From assembly GCA_018828205.1 (NCBI GenBank), contig JAHJWA010000168.1, positions 1-15,471 of the forward strand: a stretch of DNA of 15,471 bases. The letters are read 5' to 3'. Positions 1-7,123 of the stretch are shown in pieces. Made by a program: the position numbers and the translations under genes. The notes below the pieces were generated by a model. It ran no database searches. It was given only the letters and a program-made list of their open reading frames with translations, and was not told the origin of the DNA. The DNA comes from Alphaproteobacteria bacterium (GTDB lineage Bacteria > Pseudomonadota > Alphaproteobacteria > Sphingomonadales > Sphingomonadaceae). Position 1 is the first letter of the stretch. Every line of letters starts with the position of its first letter.

Positions 1-279
1 TGCATGGGCGTGATCGCCTCCGTGGCATGCCAGAGCGTCGAGCCATCCATCCGCGACGACGTCAATCGCCGCGCGCAATCCTCCAAGGATGCCATCGTGG
101 CGCGGATGCAGCAGGCGGTGGACGCGAACGAGTTCACCCTGCCGGTCGAAGCCGAGGCAATCACCCGTTATCTGCTTGCAATCATGCAGGGAATGTCGGT
201 GCAGGCGCAATCGGGCGCGACCAAGGCCGAACTGGAGCAGGTGGCGCACTCCGCGCTGGCTGCCTGGCCCTCCAAGTAG
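1..279 (+). CDS. TetR/AcrR-family transcriptional regulator, C-terminal part (5' end outside window)
   Basis: The reading frame is open from the first base and stops with TAG at 277-279, so only about 92 C-terminal residues are present. They begin CMGVIASVACQSVEP and continue with alternating amphipathic and hydrophobic helices (AITRYLLAIMQGMSVQAQSG). This is the look of the ligand-binding and dimerisation domain of TetR-family repressors; the N-terminal DNA-binding helix-turn-helix is missing because of the window edge. The ATG at 4 is internal, not a real start. The gene is co-directional with the efflux operon that follows after a 219-base gap containing a palindrome, which is the usual placement of a local pump repressor. 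I infer that it represses the pump genes and releases DNA on binding a substrate. The family call is fairly secure; the inducer is unknown. Confidence 0.8.
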   Translation, partial: CMGVIASVACQSVEPSIRDDVNRRAQSSKDAIVARMQQAVDANEFTLPVEAEAITRYLLAIMQGMSVQAQSGATKAELEQVAHSALAAWPSK

Positions 280-296
280 GGCCGCGGGCGGTAAAA

Positions 297-310
297 GTAC
301 CGGTCGGTAC
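297..310. promoter_or_regulatory. Palindromic operator candidate for the TetR-type regulator
   Basis: GTACCG-GT-CGGTAC is a perfect 6-bp inverted repeat around a 2-bp centre. It lies 18 bases after the regulator stop and 9 bases before the -35 candidate of the efflux operon. Sites of this size and symmetry with ACCG/CGGT arms are common for TetR/AcrR dimers. Binding here would block RNA polymerase. The identity of the bound protein is inferred from position only. Confidence 0.55.
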
Positions 311-319
311 AAAAAGTTC

Positions 320-347
320 TTGACCTGAACACAGCATTACATACTTA
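320..347 (+). promoter_or_regulatory. Sigma-70-type promoter candidate of the efflux operon
   Basis: TTGACC at 320-325 matches five of six -35 consensus bases. After a 16-base spacer comes TACTTA at 342-347 as a weak -10. The surrounding stretch 311-360 is much more AT-rich than the coding DNA. If correct, transcription starts near 354 and leaves a leader of about 145 bases before the adaptor gene. The -10 is poor, and shifted alternatives within 338-357 are possible. Confidence 0.45.
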
Positions 348-367
348 GCGGTATAGATAACGGCTCG

Positions 368-384
368 ACCGGGATATGTCCGGT
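368..384. repeat. Short inverted repeat in the efflux operon leader
   Basis: ACCGG at 368-372 and CCGGT at 380-384 form a 5-bp inverted repeat with a 7-base spacer. It shares the ACCGG core with the palindrome at 297-310. It could be a second, weaker operator site or simply a small RNA hairpin. At this length chance is a real possibility. Confidence 0.3.
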
Positions 385-436
385 GCTGTGCGGCCAGGTG
401 CGTGCGCCAAACCAACCAGAATGACCGTGTGAACCC

Positions 437-461
437 TTCCGAAAGCACCGCGCTTTCGGGA
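437..461 (+). promoter_or_regulatory. Stem-loop in the 5' leader of the efflux operon
   Basis: CCGAAAGC at 439-446 pairs perfectly with GCTTTCGG at 452-459 across a 5-base loop. One U-G and one U-A pair extend it to ten pairs (437-461). It sits 37 bases before the adaptor start codon and is not followed by a T run, so it does not look like an intrinsic terminator. It may stabilise the mRNA, bind a protein or RNA regulator, or act as an operator in the DNA. Confidence 0.5.
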
Positions 462-498
462 CCGATGCCGCTCGCCCATGTGCACCAGGGAATGCTCG

Positions 499-1833
499 AT
501 GTTCGACACACCATTTGACAGGATCCAGGCTTCTCGTTCGGACCGATCGGACGAGCCGGACGATTTCGATGACTTCGCTGCCGATGACGGCTCGCATGTC
601 TCCACCGATCAAGTTTTGGTCGGCCAACCGGCCGGCAGGCGCCGCTGGCTGTATGTCGCGGGGCTCGTTCTCGCCTTGCTGGCGGCCTGGTGGCTGCTGC
701 GGGGCGCATCGCCCCCGGCGCCGCCCATGCCGATCCCCGTCGTCACCGTGGCGACCCCGCTCGAGCGCGAAATCACCGAGTGGGACGAGTTCGTCGGGCG
801 CTTCACTGCCAGCCAGAGCGTCGAGGTGCGCCCTCAGGTGTCGGGGCAGATCGAACGGGTGCATTTCAGCGACGGGCAATATGTCCGCGCCGGTGCGCCG
901 CTGTTCACGATCGACGCCCGAACCTATCGCGCGGCGCTGGCCCAGGCCCAGGCGCAGGCGGCGCAGGCCAGCAGCGCGCTCGCCCTATCGCGGGAGAACC
1001 TCGCTAGGGCCCAGCGACTGGTTGCGGACGATGCCGTCGCCGCGACCGAAATCGACCGGCTCGAGGCCGAGGTTCGAAGCAATAGCGCCGCGCTCGGATC
1101 GGCGCGCGCGCTGGTCGCTGCGCGCTCGCTCGATGTCGGCTTTGCCACCGTACGCGCCCCCATTTCGGGACGGATTTCCGATCGCCGGATCGACGCCGGC
1201 AATCTGGTATCGGGAGGAAGCGGTGCCGAAGCGACGCTGCTCACCACGATCAACGCGGTCGATCCTATCCACTTCGAGTTTGCCGGCTCCGAAGCCCTGT
1301 TCCTCAAGGCTCGCCGCGACGGGCTGGATAAGGGTACCCCGGTCGATATCCGCCTTCAGGACGAGACCGATTACCGCTGGCACGGTACGCTGGATTTCAC
1401 CGACAATGGCCTCGATCCGGACTCGGGGACGATCCGCGCGCGCGCGGTGATACGCAACGCCGGTGATTTTCTCGCTCCCGGGCTGTTCGGGAGAATGCGG
1501 CTCGCCAGCGGCGGCACGCATCGCGCCCTGCTGGTTCCGGATTCGGCGGTCTCGACCGATCAGACCCGCAAGCTCGTCCTGATCGTGGAGGAGGATGGAA
1601 CGGTCGCTCGGCGGATGGTCGAGCTCGGGCCGCTCGTGGGCGGATTGCGCGCCATCGAGGGCAGCCTGAAGCCCACCGACCGCGTCGTCATCAAGGGGCT
1701 CCAGATGGCGGTCCCCGGCCAGAAGGTGCGCGCGCAGATCGGAAAGATCGCGCCACCCGATAGGCGGACAGCCGCTGCCCAAGGCCCGGTGCGCGTCGCC
1801 TCGCGCGCTTCGTCTGCAACGCTCGCCAACTGA
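499..1833 (+). CDS. RND efflux periplasmic adaptor subunit (MexE-like membrane fusion protein)
   Basis: The protein (444 aa) links the inner-membrane pump to the outer-membrane channel of a tripartite drug exporter. One hydrophobic segment at about residues 51-67 (LYVAGLVLALLAAWWLL) anchors it. The mature part begins with VVTVATPLEREITEWDEF and is followed by the lipoyl half-motif VEVRPQVSGQIERVHFSDGQ, an Ala/Gln-rich coiled-coil hairpin (about 145-200), the second lipoyl half around VRAPISGRISDRR and beta-barrel and membrane-proximal domains. The ITEWDEFVGR start is typical of the MexE/BpeE branch. I chose ATG 499 because AGGGAA lies six bases upstream; an in-frame ATG at 478 has no ribosome binding site. 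An oddity is the acidic cytoplasmic N-terminus of about 47 residues (DEPDDFDDFAADD), where many relatives have only a short signal or lipobox. The pump gene follows after 40 bases. Confidence 0.93.
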   Translation: MFDTPFDRIQASRSDRSDEPDDFDDFAADDGSHVSTDQVLVGQPAGRRRWLYVAGLVLALLAAWWLLRGASPPAPPMPIPVVTVATPLEREITEWDEFVGRFTASQSVEVRPQVSGQIERVHFSDGQYVRAGAPLFTIDARTYRAALAQAQAQAAQASSALALSRENLARAQRLVADDAVAATEIDRLEAEVRSNSAALGSARALVAARSLDVGFATVRAPISGRISDRRIDAGNLVSGGSGAEATLLTTINAVDPIHFEFAGSEALFLKARRDGLDKGTPVDIRLQDETDYRWHGTLDFTDNGLDPDSGTIRARAVIRNAGDFLAPGLFGRMRLASGGTHRALLVPDSAVSTDQTRKLVLIVEEDGTVARRMVELGPLVGGLRAIEGSLKPTDRVVIKGLQMAVPGQKVRAQIGKIAPPDRRTAAAQGPVRVASRASSATLAN

Positions 1834-1873
1834 TCCAGCAATGGCGCGTCCCGTTTCGCGCCCGGAGTCTGCC

Positions 1874-4800
1874 ATGCGCCTGTCACGCTTTTTCATCGAT
1901 CGCCCGATTTTTGCGGTCGTCATCGCCGTTCTCATCACCCTGGTGGGTGCGATCTCCTACTTCTTCCTGCCGGTCAGCCAGTACCCGGACATCGTTCCGC
2001 CGACGGTCACCGTGACTGCCACCTACCCGGGGGCTTCTGCGGAAACCGTCGCCGACACGGTCGCCAATCCGATCGAGCAGGAAATCAACGGCGTCGACGG
2101 CATGCTCTATGTGTCGAGCGAGTCCACCGGCGATGGCCGAATGACGATTACCGTGACCTTCGCGCCGGGTACCGATCTCGATGACGCGCAGACCCTGGTG
2201 CAGAACCGGGTCGCGATCGCCGAGGCCCGGCTTCCCGAGGAAGTCCGCCGACTGGGCATCGTGGCTCGCAAGACGACCCCCGACTTCCTCATGGTGGTCA
2301 ATCTCCTGTCGCCCGACGGCTCGCTCGATCGCGAGTATATTTCCAATTACGCGCAGACCCGGATCAAGGATCGTCTTGCCCGGCTCGAGGGGGTGGGCGA
2401 CGTCCAGCTCTTCGGCCAACGCGAACTGGCGATGCGCGTGTGGCTGGATCCCGGTCGGGCCGCGGCCCTCGGCCTCACCGGGGGAGATATCGTGCGCGCG
2501 CTGCGAGCGCAGAACGTCCAGGTCGCCGCCGGCACACTGGGGCAGCAGCCGAGCCCCGATGCCGCCTTTCAGCTGAACGTGGAAACGCAAGGGCGCTTCA
2601 CCGATCCCGCCCAGTTCGGCGATGTGGTCATCCGCACGGATGAGCAAGGCCGGCAAATTCGCGTGAAAGACGTCGCCCGGGTCGAGATCGGAGCCCAGGA
2701 TTACGCGACCTCGGCCTATCTGAACGACATGGGGTCGGTCATTCTGCCGGTCTTTCAGAAGCCCGGTTCCAACGCTCTGTCCGCCGCCGAAGGCGTGAAG
2801 CAAACCATGGAAGAATTGTCGGCTTCGTTTCCGCAAGGCCTCGAATACCGCATCGTCTACAACCCCACGGAGTTCATCTCGCAGAGCATCGACGCGGTTC
2901 TGCACACGCTGCTGGAAGCGGTCGTGCTGGTCGTTCTGGTAATCGTCGTCTTCCTGCAGAAAGCTCGCGCATCGCTCATTCCGGTGCTTGCGATCCCCAT
3001 TTCCCTCGTCGGCACTTTCGCGGTGCTCGCGGCGCTGGGCTACTCTCTCAACAACCTCTCGCTGTTCGGGCTGGTGCTGGCGATCGGCATCGTGGTGGAT
3101 GACGCCATCGTCGTCGTCGAGAATGTCGAACGCAATCTGGAGGCGGGCCTTGGCCCGATCGAGGCGGCACGCCGTTCGATGGACGAGGTGGGCGGGGCGC
3201 TGATCGCCATCGTGCTGGTGCTGTGCGCCGTTTTCGTACCCACGCTGCTCATGGGGGGAATGACCGGCGAGTTCTACAAGCAGTTCGCGGTCACGATCTC
3301 GGCCGCGACCGTCATCTCGCTGGTCGTATCCCTGACCTTGTCGCCGGCGCTGTCCGCCTTGCTGCTCGATCGGCACAAGGAACTGCCGCCGACCGCGCCG
3401 CGCTGGCGCCGCGCGATCGAAGCGGCGGGGGAGCGGTTCAACGCGATGTTCGAGCGGTTCAGCGACCGCTATGCGCGGATGACGGCGCGGCTCGTGACGA
3501 TGCCCCGGCGCATGATGCTGGCCTATGCGGTGCTGATCGGCCTGACCGGCATGACGCTCGCCGCCACGCCGACCGGATTCATACCCCAGCAGGACCAGGG
3601 CTACTTCGTCAGCGTGGTCCAGCTGCCTCCGGGCTCGGCGACGACGCGGACCGATGCCGTCATGAAGATCGTCGCCGAACGGGTCCTGCCTATCGAAGGG
3701 ATAAAGGGTGCGGTCATGCTGTCGGGTTTCGACGGGACGACGCAGACGCAGTCCGCGAGTTCGGCCGCAGCCTATTGGGTGCTCGAGGATTTCGAAGAGC
3801 GTCAGGGCAAGGGCCAGTCGATCGACGAGCTCATCGCCGCGGCGCAGGCAGCCACCGCCGATATCAACGAGGCGCGTCTGATGATCGTCAAGCCGCCGGT
3901 CATCCAGGGCATCGGCTCTGCCGGCGGCTTCCGGATGATGATCCAGGATCGCGACGGCAAAGGCTATCCCGCGCTGGAGCAGGTCTCCAACGCCCTCATC
4001 GCCGAAGCGAACGGGCAGGAAGGCCTGGCGGGCGTCTATACCTTCTTCGACACCGGCACGCCCCGCGTCTACGCGGATATCGACCGCGACAAGGCGCAGG
4101 TCCTTGGCGTTGCCCCCGGGGATATCTTCGAGACGCTCTCGATCTATCTGGGCAGCACCTTCGTCAACGACTTCAACCTGCTGGGGCGCACCTACCGGGT
4201 CACCGCTCAGGCCGACGCCGATTATCGCGGCGATGTGACCGATATCGCCGGGCTCTACACCCGCGCCGACACGGGGGCGATGGTGCCGCTCGGTTCGGTT
4301 GCGACCTTCTCCGACACCACCGGCCCCTATCGGGTTTCGCGCTACAATCTGGCTCCGGCGGTGGCGATCGACGGCGACACCGCCCCCGGCGGTTCGACCG
4401 GCCAGTCGCTGACGACGATGGAGAAAGTGGCCGCGGAAACGCTGCCCCAGGGGTTCGACACGGAGTGGACCGGGATTGCCTTCCAACAGGCAAACACGGG
4501 CAACACGGGAATTCTCGTCTTCGGGCTTGCGGTGCTGCTCGTGTTCCTGGTGCTCGCTGCGCAATATGAGAGCCTGATCCTGCCGCTGGCGATCATCCTG
4601 ATCGTCCCGATGTGTCTGCTCGCCGCCATGGTCGGGGTGAACCTGCGAGGCTTGGACAACAACGTCCTGACCCAGATCGGTCTGATCGTGCTCATCGCGC
4701 TGTCGGCCAAGAACGCGATCCTGATCGTCGAGTTCGCGCGCCAGGGAGAGCTCAACGGCCTTTCCCCGGTCGAGGCCGCGGTGGAGGCGGCGCGCACCCG

Positions 4801-5059
4801 TCTGCGCCCGATCCTGATGACCAGTTTCGCCTTCATCCTGGGCTCGGTGCCGCTGGTGATCGCCACCGGGGCGGGCGCCGAATTGCGCCAGGCGCTGGGC
4901 ACGGCGGTGTGCTTCGGGATGCTTGGCGTCACCGGGTTCGGCCTCGTCTTCACCCCCACCTTTTACGTCGTTTGCCGCGCCCTGGGCGATCGGGTTGCAG
5001 GGCTTCGGCGCCGACCCGCGTCGGATCAGGCCGCCCCCGGCTTGCTGCCGGTCGATTGA
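1874..5059 (+). CDS. RND multidrug efflux pump, inner-membrane subunit (HAE1 family, MexF/AcrB-like)
   Basis: This 1061-aa protein is the proton-driven pump of the tripartite complex, full length for the HAE1 family. It starts with the family signature MRLSRFFIDRPIFA. An in-frame ATG at 1841 would add eleven residues but lacks a ribosome binding site, while GGAG sits six bases before 1874. TM4 contains GIVVDDAIVVVENVER with Asp409 and Asp410, the counterparts of AcrB Asp407/408. TM10 contains LSAKNAILIVEFA with Lys946, matching AcrB Lys940, so the proton relay appears intact. Two large periplasmic porter/docking loops (about 30-335 and 565-865) separate the two six-helix halves. Closest in style to MexF, BpeF and BepE. 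Substrates cannot be read from the sequence; hydrophobic or amphipathic drugs and solvents are usual. The outer-membrane gene follows after eleven bases. Confidence 0.96.
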   Translation: MRLSRFFIDRPIFAVVIAVLITLVGAISYFFLPVSQYPDIVPPTVTVTATYPGASAETVADTVANPIEQEINGVDGMLYVSSESTGDGRMTITVTFAPGTDLDDAQTLVQNRVAIAEARLPEEVRRLGIVARKTTPDFLMVVNLLSPDGSLDREYISNYAQTRIKDRLARLEGVGDVQLFGQRELAMRVWLDPGRAAALGLTGGDIVRALRAQNVQVAAGTLGQQPSPDAAFQLNVETQGRFTDPAQFGDVVIRTDEQGRQIRVKDVARVEIGAQDYATSAYLNDMGSVILPVFQKPGSNALSAAEGVKQTMEELSASFPQGLEYRIVYNPTEFISQSIDAVLHTLLEAVVLVVLVIVVFLQKARASLIPVLAIPISLVGTFAVLAALGYSLNNLSLFGLVLAIGIVVDDAIVVVENVERNLEAGLGPIEAARRSMDEVGGALIAIVLVLCAVFVPTLLMGGMTGEFYKQFAVTISAATVISLVVSLTLSPALSALLLDRHKELPPTAPRWRRAIEAAGERFNAMFERFSDRYARMTARLVTMPRRMMLAYAVLIGLTGMTLAATPTGFIPQQDQGYFVSVVQLPPGSATTRTDAVMKIVAERVLPIEGIKGAVMLSGFDGTTQTQSASSAAAYWVLEDFEERQGKGQSIDELIAAAQAATADINEARLMIVKPPVIQGIGSAGGFRMMIQDRDGKGYPALEQVSNALIAEANGQEGLAGVYTFFDTGTPRVYADIDRDKAQVLGVAPGDIFETLSIYLGSTFVNDFNLLGRTYRVTAQADADYRGDVTDIAGLYTRADTGAMVPLGSVATFSDTTGPYRVSRYNLAPAVAIDGDTAPGGSTGQSLTTMEKVAAETLPQGFDTEWTGIAFQQANTGNTGILVFGLAVLLVFLVLAAQYESLILPLAIILIVPMCLLAAMVGVNLRGLDNNVLTQIGLIVLIALSAKNAILIVEFARQGELNGLSPVEAAVEAARTRLRPILMTSFAFILGSVPLVIATGAGAELRQALGTAVCFGMLGVTGFGLVFTPTFYVVCRALGDRVAGLRRRPASDQAAPGLLPVD

Positions 5060-5070
5060 GGAGCATCGCC

Positions 5071-6501
5071 ATGCAAACCAGAACCTTCGCGCTGTCGGCA
5101 ATCTCGGTCCTTGCCTTGTCGGCCTGTGCAACTGCGCCGGATCCGATCGCTTCGACTCTCCCCCCCGAGGCGATGAGCGCTCCGTTCCTGTCCGCCGAAC
5201 CGGGGGCGGTGAGCCCGAGCCCGCTACCCGAGGACTGGTGGCGCTTGTACAGCGACCCCGTCCTCGACGAACTGGTTGCCGATGCGCTGCTCGCCAACAC
5301 CGATATCCGCCAGGCAACGGCGAGGATCGAGCGGGCGCGGACGTTCCTGCGCGGAGCGCGAGCGGAGCGCCTGCCGCAATCGGGCATCGCGGCCTCGACA
5401 GGATACGCGCGGCTTCCCGAGGGCGAGGCGGCTGCCGTAGGTGACCGGTCCGGGGCCGCGTTCTCGCTCGGGGTCGATCTGTCTTACGAAGTCGATCTGT
5501 TCGACCGCATCGGCAAGGGCATCGACGCGGCTCGGGAGGATGTTTCGGCCGCCCAGGCGGACGCCGATGCGGTGCGGGTGATGGTCGTCGCCGACACCAC
5601 GCGCGCCTATGCGGATGCGGCGAGCGCCGCTGCGCGGATCGCCGTGGCGCAGGCGATCGTCGGCCTGCTCGACGACACGCTACGGCTCACCCGGCGCCGG
5701 CACGATGCGGGTCTCACCGACGGTCTCGCGGTTGCGCGGATCGAGGCGCTTCGCGAGCAAAGGGCGGCAACCATTCCCGCCATCGCAGCCGAGCGCAATG
5801 CGGCGCTGTTCGCTCTGGCAACGATGACCGGGCGTCCCCCCAGGGATCTGCCGGAGATATCGGGCGAGCGGAGCATCCCGCTCGAGATCCGGGCTCCGCT
5901 GCCGGTGGGCGACGGCGCCGAACTGATCGCCAGACGCCCCGATGTGCGCGCTGCGGAGAAGCGGCTGCTTGGCGATCTCGCCCGCATCGGGGTGGCCCGT
6001 GCCGATCTTTATCCGAGAATTACGTTGGGGGGCTCGGTCCAGTCCTCCGCCACAGGTCTGGGCAATCTGTTTTCCGGCGGTCCGCTTTCCCTGTTTCTCG
6101 GGCCATTGATCGACTGGGCGTTCCCCAACCGTGAGCCGATCCGTGCGAGAATAGATGCCGCCGAGGCCGATGCCGACGCGTCGCTGGCCGCTTTCGACGG
6201 GTCGGTTCTCTCGGCTCTTCAGGAAGCCGAGACGGCGCTGTCGGACTACGCCCGGGTTCTCGATCAGCGTCGCCGGCTGACGGCTGCCGAGCAGGCCGCC
6301 CAGCGCGCGGCGCGGATCACGCGGGCGCAGAACCGGGAGGGGCTCATCGATTCCCTTCAAACGCTCGAGGCCGAACGGACGCTGGCGGAAACCCAGGCAG
6401 CGCTTGCGGATCTCGATGGGCTCGTCTCGCGCCGCCAGATCGCCGTGTTCCGCGCCCTGGGCGGCGGGTGGTCGCACGCTCCTGGAGGGCCCGTTCGATG
6501 A
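5071..6501 (+). CDS. Outer-membrane factor lipoprotein of RND efflux system (NodT/OprM family)
   Basis: The 476-aa protein forms the trimeric outer-membrane channel and periplasmic tunnel of the pump. It starts at ATG 5071 after TGAGGAG; the frame is open further upstream inside the pump gene, but that part is a shadow. A lipoprotein signal peptide ends in the lipobox LSAC, with Cys19 as the lipidated residue. PEDWWRLYSDPVLDELVADAL (split over about residues 51-71) is the characteristic start of OMF proteins. Two repeated halves rich in Ala, Arg and Glu heptads form the alpha barrel, each interrupted by beta strands (for example SLGVDLSYEVDLFDRIGKG and LFLGPLIDWAFPNREPIR). The RRPDVRAAEKRLL motif typical of NodT/OprM is present. 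The last four bases overlap the start of the next ORF in an ATGA junction, implying translational coupling. Confidence 0.94.
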   Translation: MQTRTFALSAISVLALSACATAPDPIASTLPPEAMSAPFLSAEPGAVSPSPLPEDWWRLYSDPVLDELVADALLANTDIRQATARIERARTFLRGARAERLPQSGIAASTGYARLPEGEAAAVGDRSGAAFSLGVDLSYEVDLFDRIGKGIDAAREDVSAAQADADAVRVMVVADTTRAYADAASAAARIAVAQAIVGLLDDTLRLTRRRHDAGLTDGLAVARIEALREQRAATIPAIAAERNAALFALATMTGRPPRDLPEISGERSIPLEIRAPLPVGDGAELIARRPDVRAAEKRLLGDLARIGVARADLYPRITLGGSVQSSATGLGNLFSGGPLSLFLGPLIDWAFPNREPIRARIDAAEADADASLAAFDGSVLSALQEAETALSDYARVLDQRRRLTAAEQAAQRAARITRAQNREGLIDSLQTLEAERTLAETQAALADLDGLVSRRQIAVFRALGGGWSHAPGGPVR

Positions 6502-6608
6502 AATTGCCGAAATGGGCTTCCAGCCATTCGGATGCCATCGGCGCCGCGGCGATCGGCTTCACGCTGACCGGCGGCATCATGCTGCTGCAGATCGTCTTGC
6601 AGTCCTGA
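6498..6608 (+). CDS. Predicted 36-aa single-pass membrane peptide coupled to the efflux operon
   Basis: ATG 6498 overlaps the stop of the outer-membrane factor gene as ATGA, and GGAGGG at 6484-6489 gives a canonical ribosome binding site with an eight-base spacer. The ORF ends at TGA 6606-6608. The peptide begins MKLPKWASSHSDAIGA. Residues 13-33 form one continuous hydrophobic helix rich in Gly and Ala (G15, G20, G25, G26), ending VLQS. Two N-terminal lysines suggest the N-terminus stays inside. No known family is recognised. By position it could be a pump-associated small protein, in the way that E. coli AcrZ (49 aa, single helix) binds AcrB, but I see no sequence match to AcrZ and this is inference. 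The ribosome binding site and stop-start overlap are stronger evidence than length alone would give. Confidence 0.6.
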   Translation: MKLPKWASSHSDAIGAAAIGFTLTGGIMLLQIVLQS

Positions 6609-6657
6609 GCGGAGGGCGCCGAAGCGCTCGCGTGCGACGCGGCGCAGGTTTGCGCCA

Positions 6658-6682
6658 GCACGAGGACAGCCTTGGCTCGTGC
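6658..6682. terminator. Weak hairpin between convergent operons
   Basis: GCACGAG at 6658-6664 and CTCGTGC at 6676-6682 form a perfect 7-bp stem with an 11-base loop. It lies between the end of the efflux operon and the end of the pilus operon, so it could serve both strands. There is no T tract on either side, so it is not a textbook intrinsic terminator. Confidence 0.3.
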
Positions 6683-7123
6683 CTAATACACGATGGTGAC
6701 GATTATAGTGTCCGCATAGGATCCGGCAGAGACGTTCTGCCGCGGAAATATCCGGCCGTATATGGTTTCGATCTCCGTGCTGGCCGAGGCGGTGTGCGTT
6801 ACCGAACCCGCGCTTCCGTCGCCCCAGATCAGGATTCGCGAAGCGTCGGTGAACAGATTGTATTCCAGTTCATCCGCCCCGCTGGTCAGGCGCCGCGCGG
6901 GATGGGTGCCAGAGCCGCTGCTCAGGCTGATCGTGAATTGCGCTTCCGCGTCGCAGACCACCGCGATGCTGCCGACGCCGTCGAGCGGCTGGGGGTCGAG
7001 CGTGTCGTAACTGCCGAAATTGACGCTCTGAGTGCTGATGTCGCAGGTCGCCGCCGCGGCCGGGCTGCACACCAGCGCTGCGGCGAGGCAGAAACCGGCT
7101 GCTGTCGTCGTAATGCGTTTCAT
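6683..7123 (-). CDS. Spore coat protein U domain pilin (second subunit of the chaperone-usher operon)
   Basis: This secreted protein of 146 aa has a signal peptide (MKRITTTAAGFCLAAALVC..., cleavage near residue 24-25) and one spore coat U (SCPU) domain, the fold of archaic Csu-type pilins. Cys27 in ATCDIS and Cys57 in VVCDAEA probably form the conserved disulfide. The end, YADTIIVTIVY, has the alternating hydrophobic pattern of the terminal strand that the chaperone grips and the next subunit replaces. GGAGGG stands eight bases before ATG 7123. The start overlaps the usher stop (ATGA). Gene order suggests a tip or minor subunit, but it has only one domain, whereas the Csu tip adhesin CsuE has an added receptor-binding domain. 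The name of the major versus minor subunit is not decided by sequence. Confidence 0.88.
   Translation of the reverse strand: MKRITTTAAGFCLAAALVCSPAAAATCDISTQSVNFGSYDTLDPQPLDGVGSIAVVCDAEAQFTISLSSGSGTHPARRLTSGADELEYNLFTDASRILIWGDGSAGSVTHTASASTEIETIYGRIFPRQNVSAGSYADTIIVTIVY

Noticed and set aside
280..296. Terminator between the TetR-type regulator and the efflux operon
   Set aside because: GGGCCGCGGGCGG forms no usable hairpin followed by T residues, so read-through from the regulator gene cannot be excluded.
478..498. Earlier ATG for the efflux adaptor
   Set aside because: No ribosome binding site precedes it, whereas AGGGAA is well spaced before ATG 499.
1883..5317. Open frame of 1144 codons on the minus strand opposite the efflux pump gene
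   Set aside because: It is fully antisense to a certain pump gene, its product is low-complexity (Arg, His, Asp, Gln, Gly), and long antisense frames are expected in high-GC DNA with strong third-position GC.
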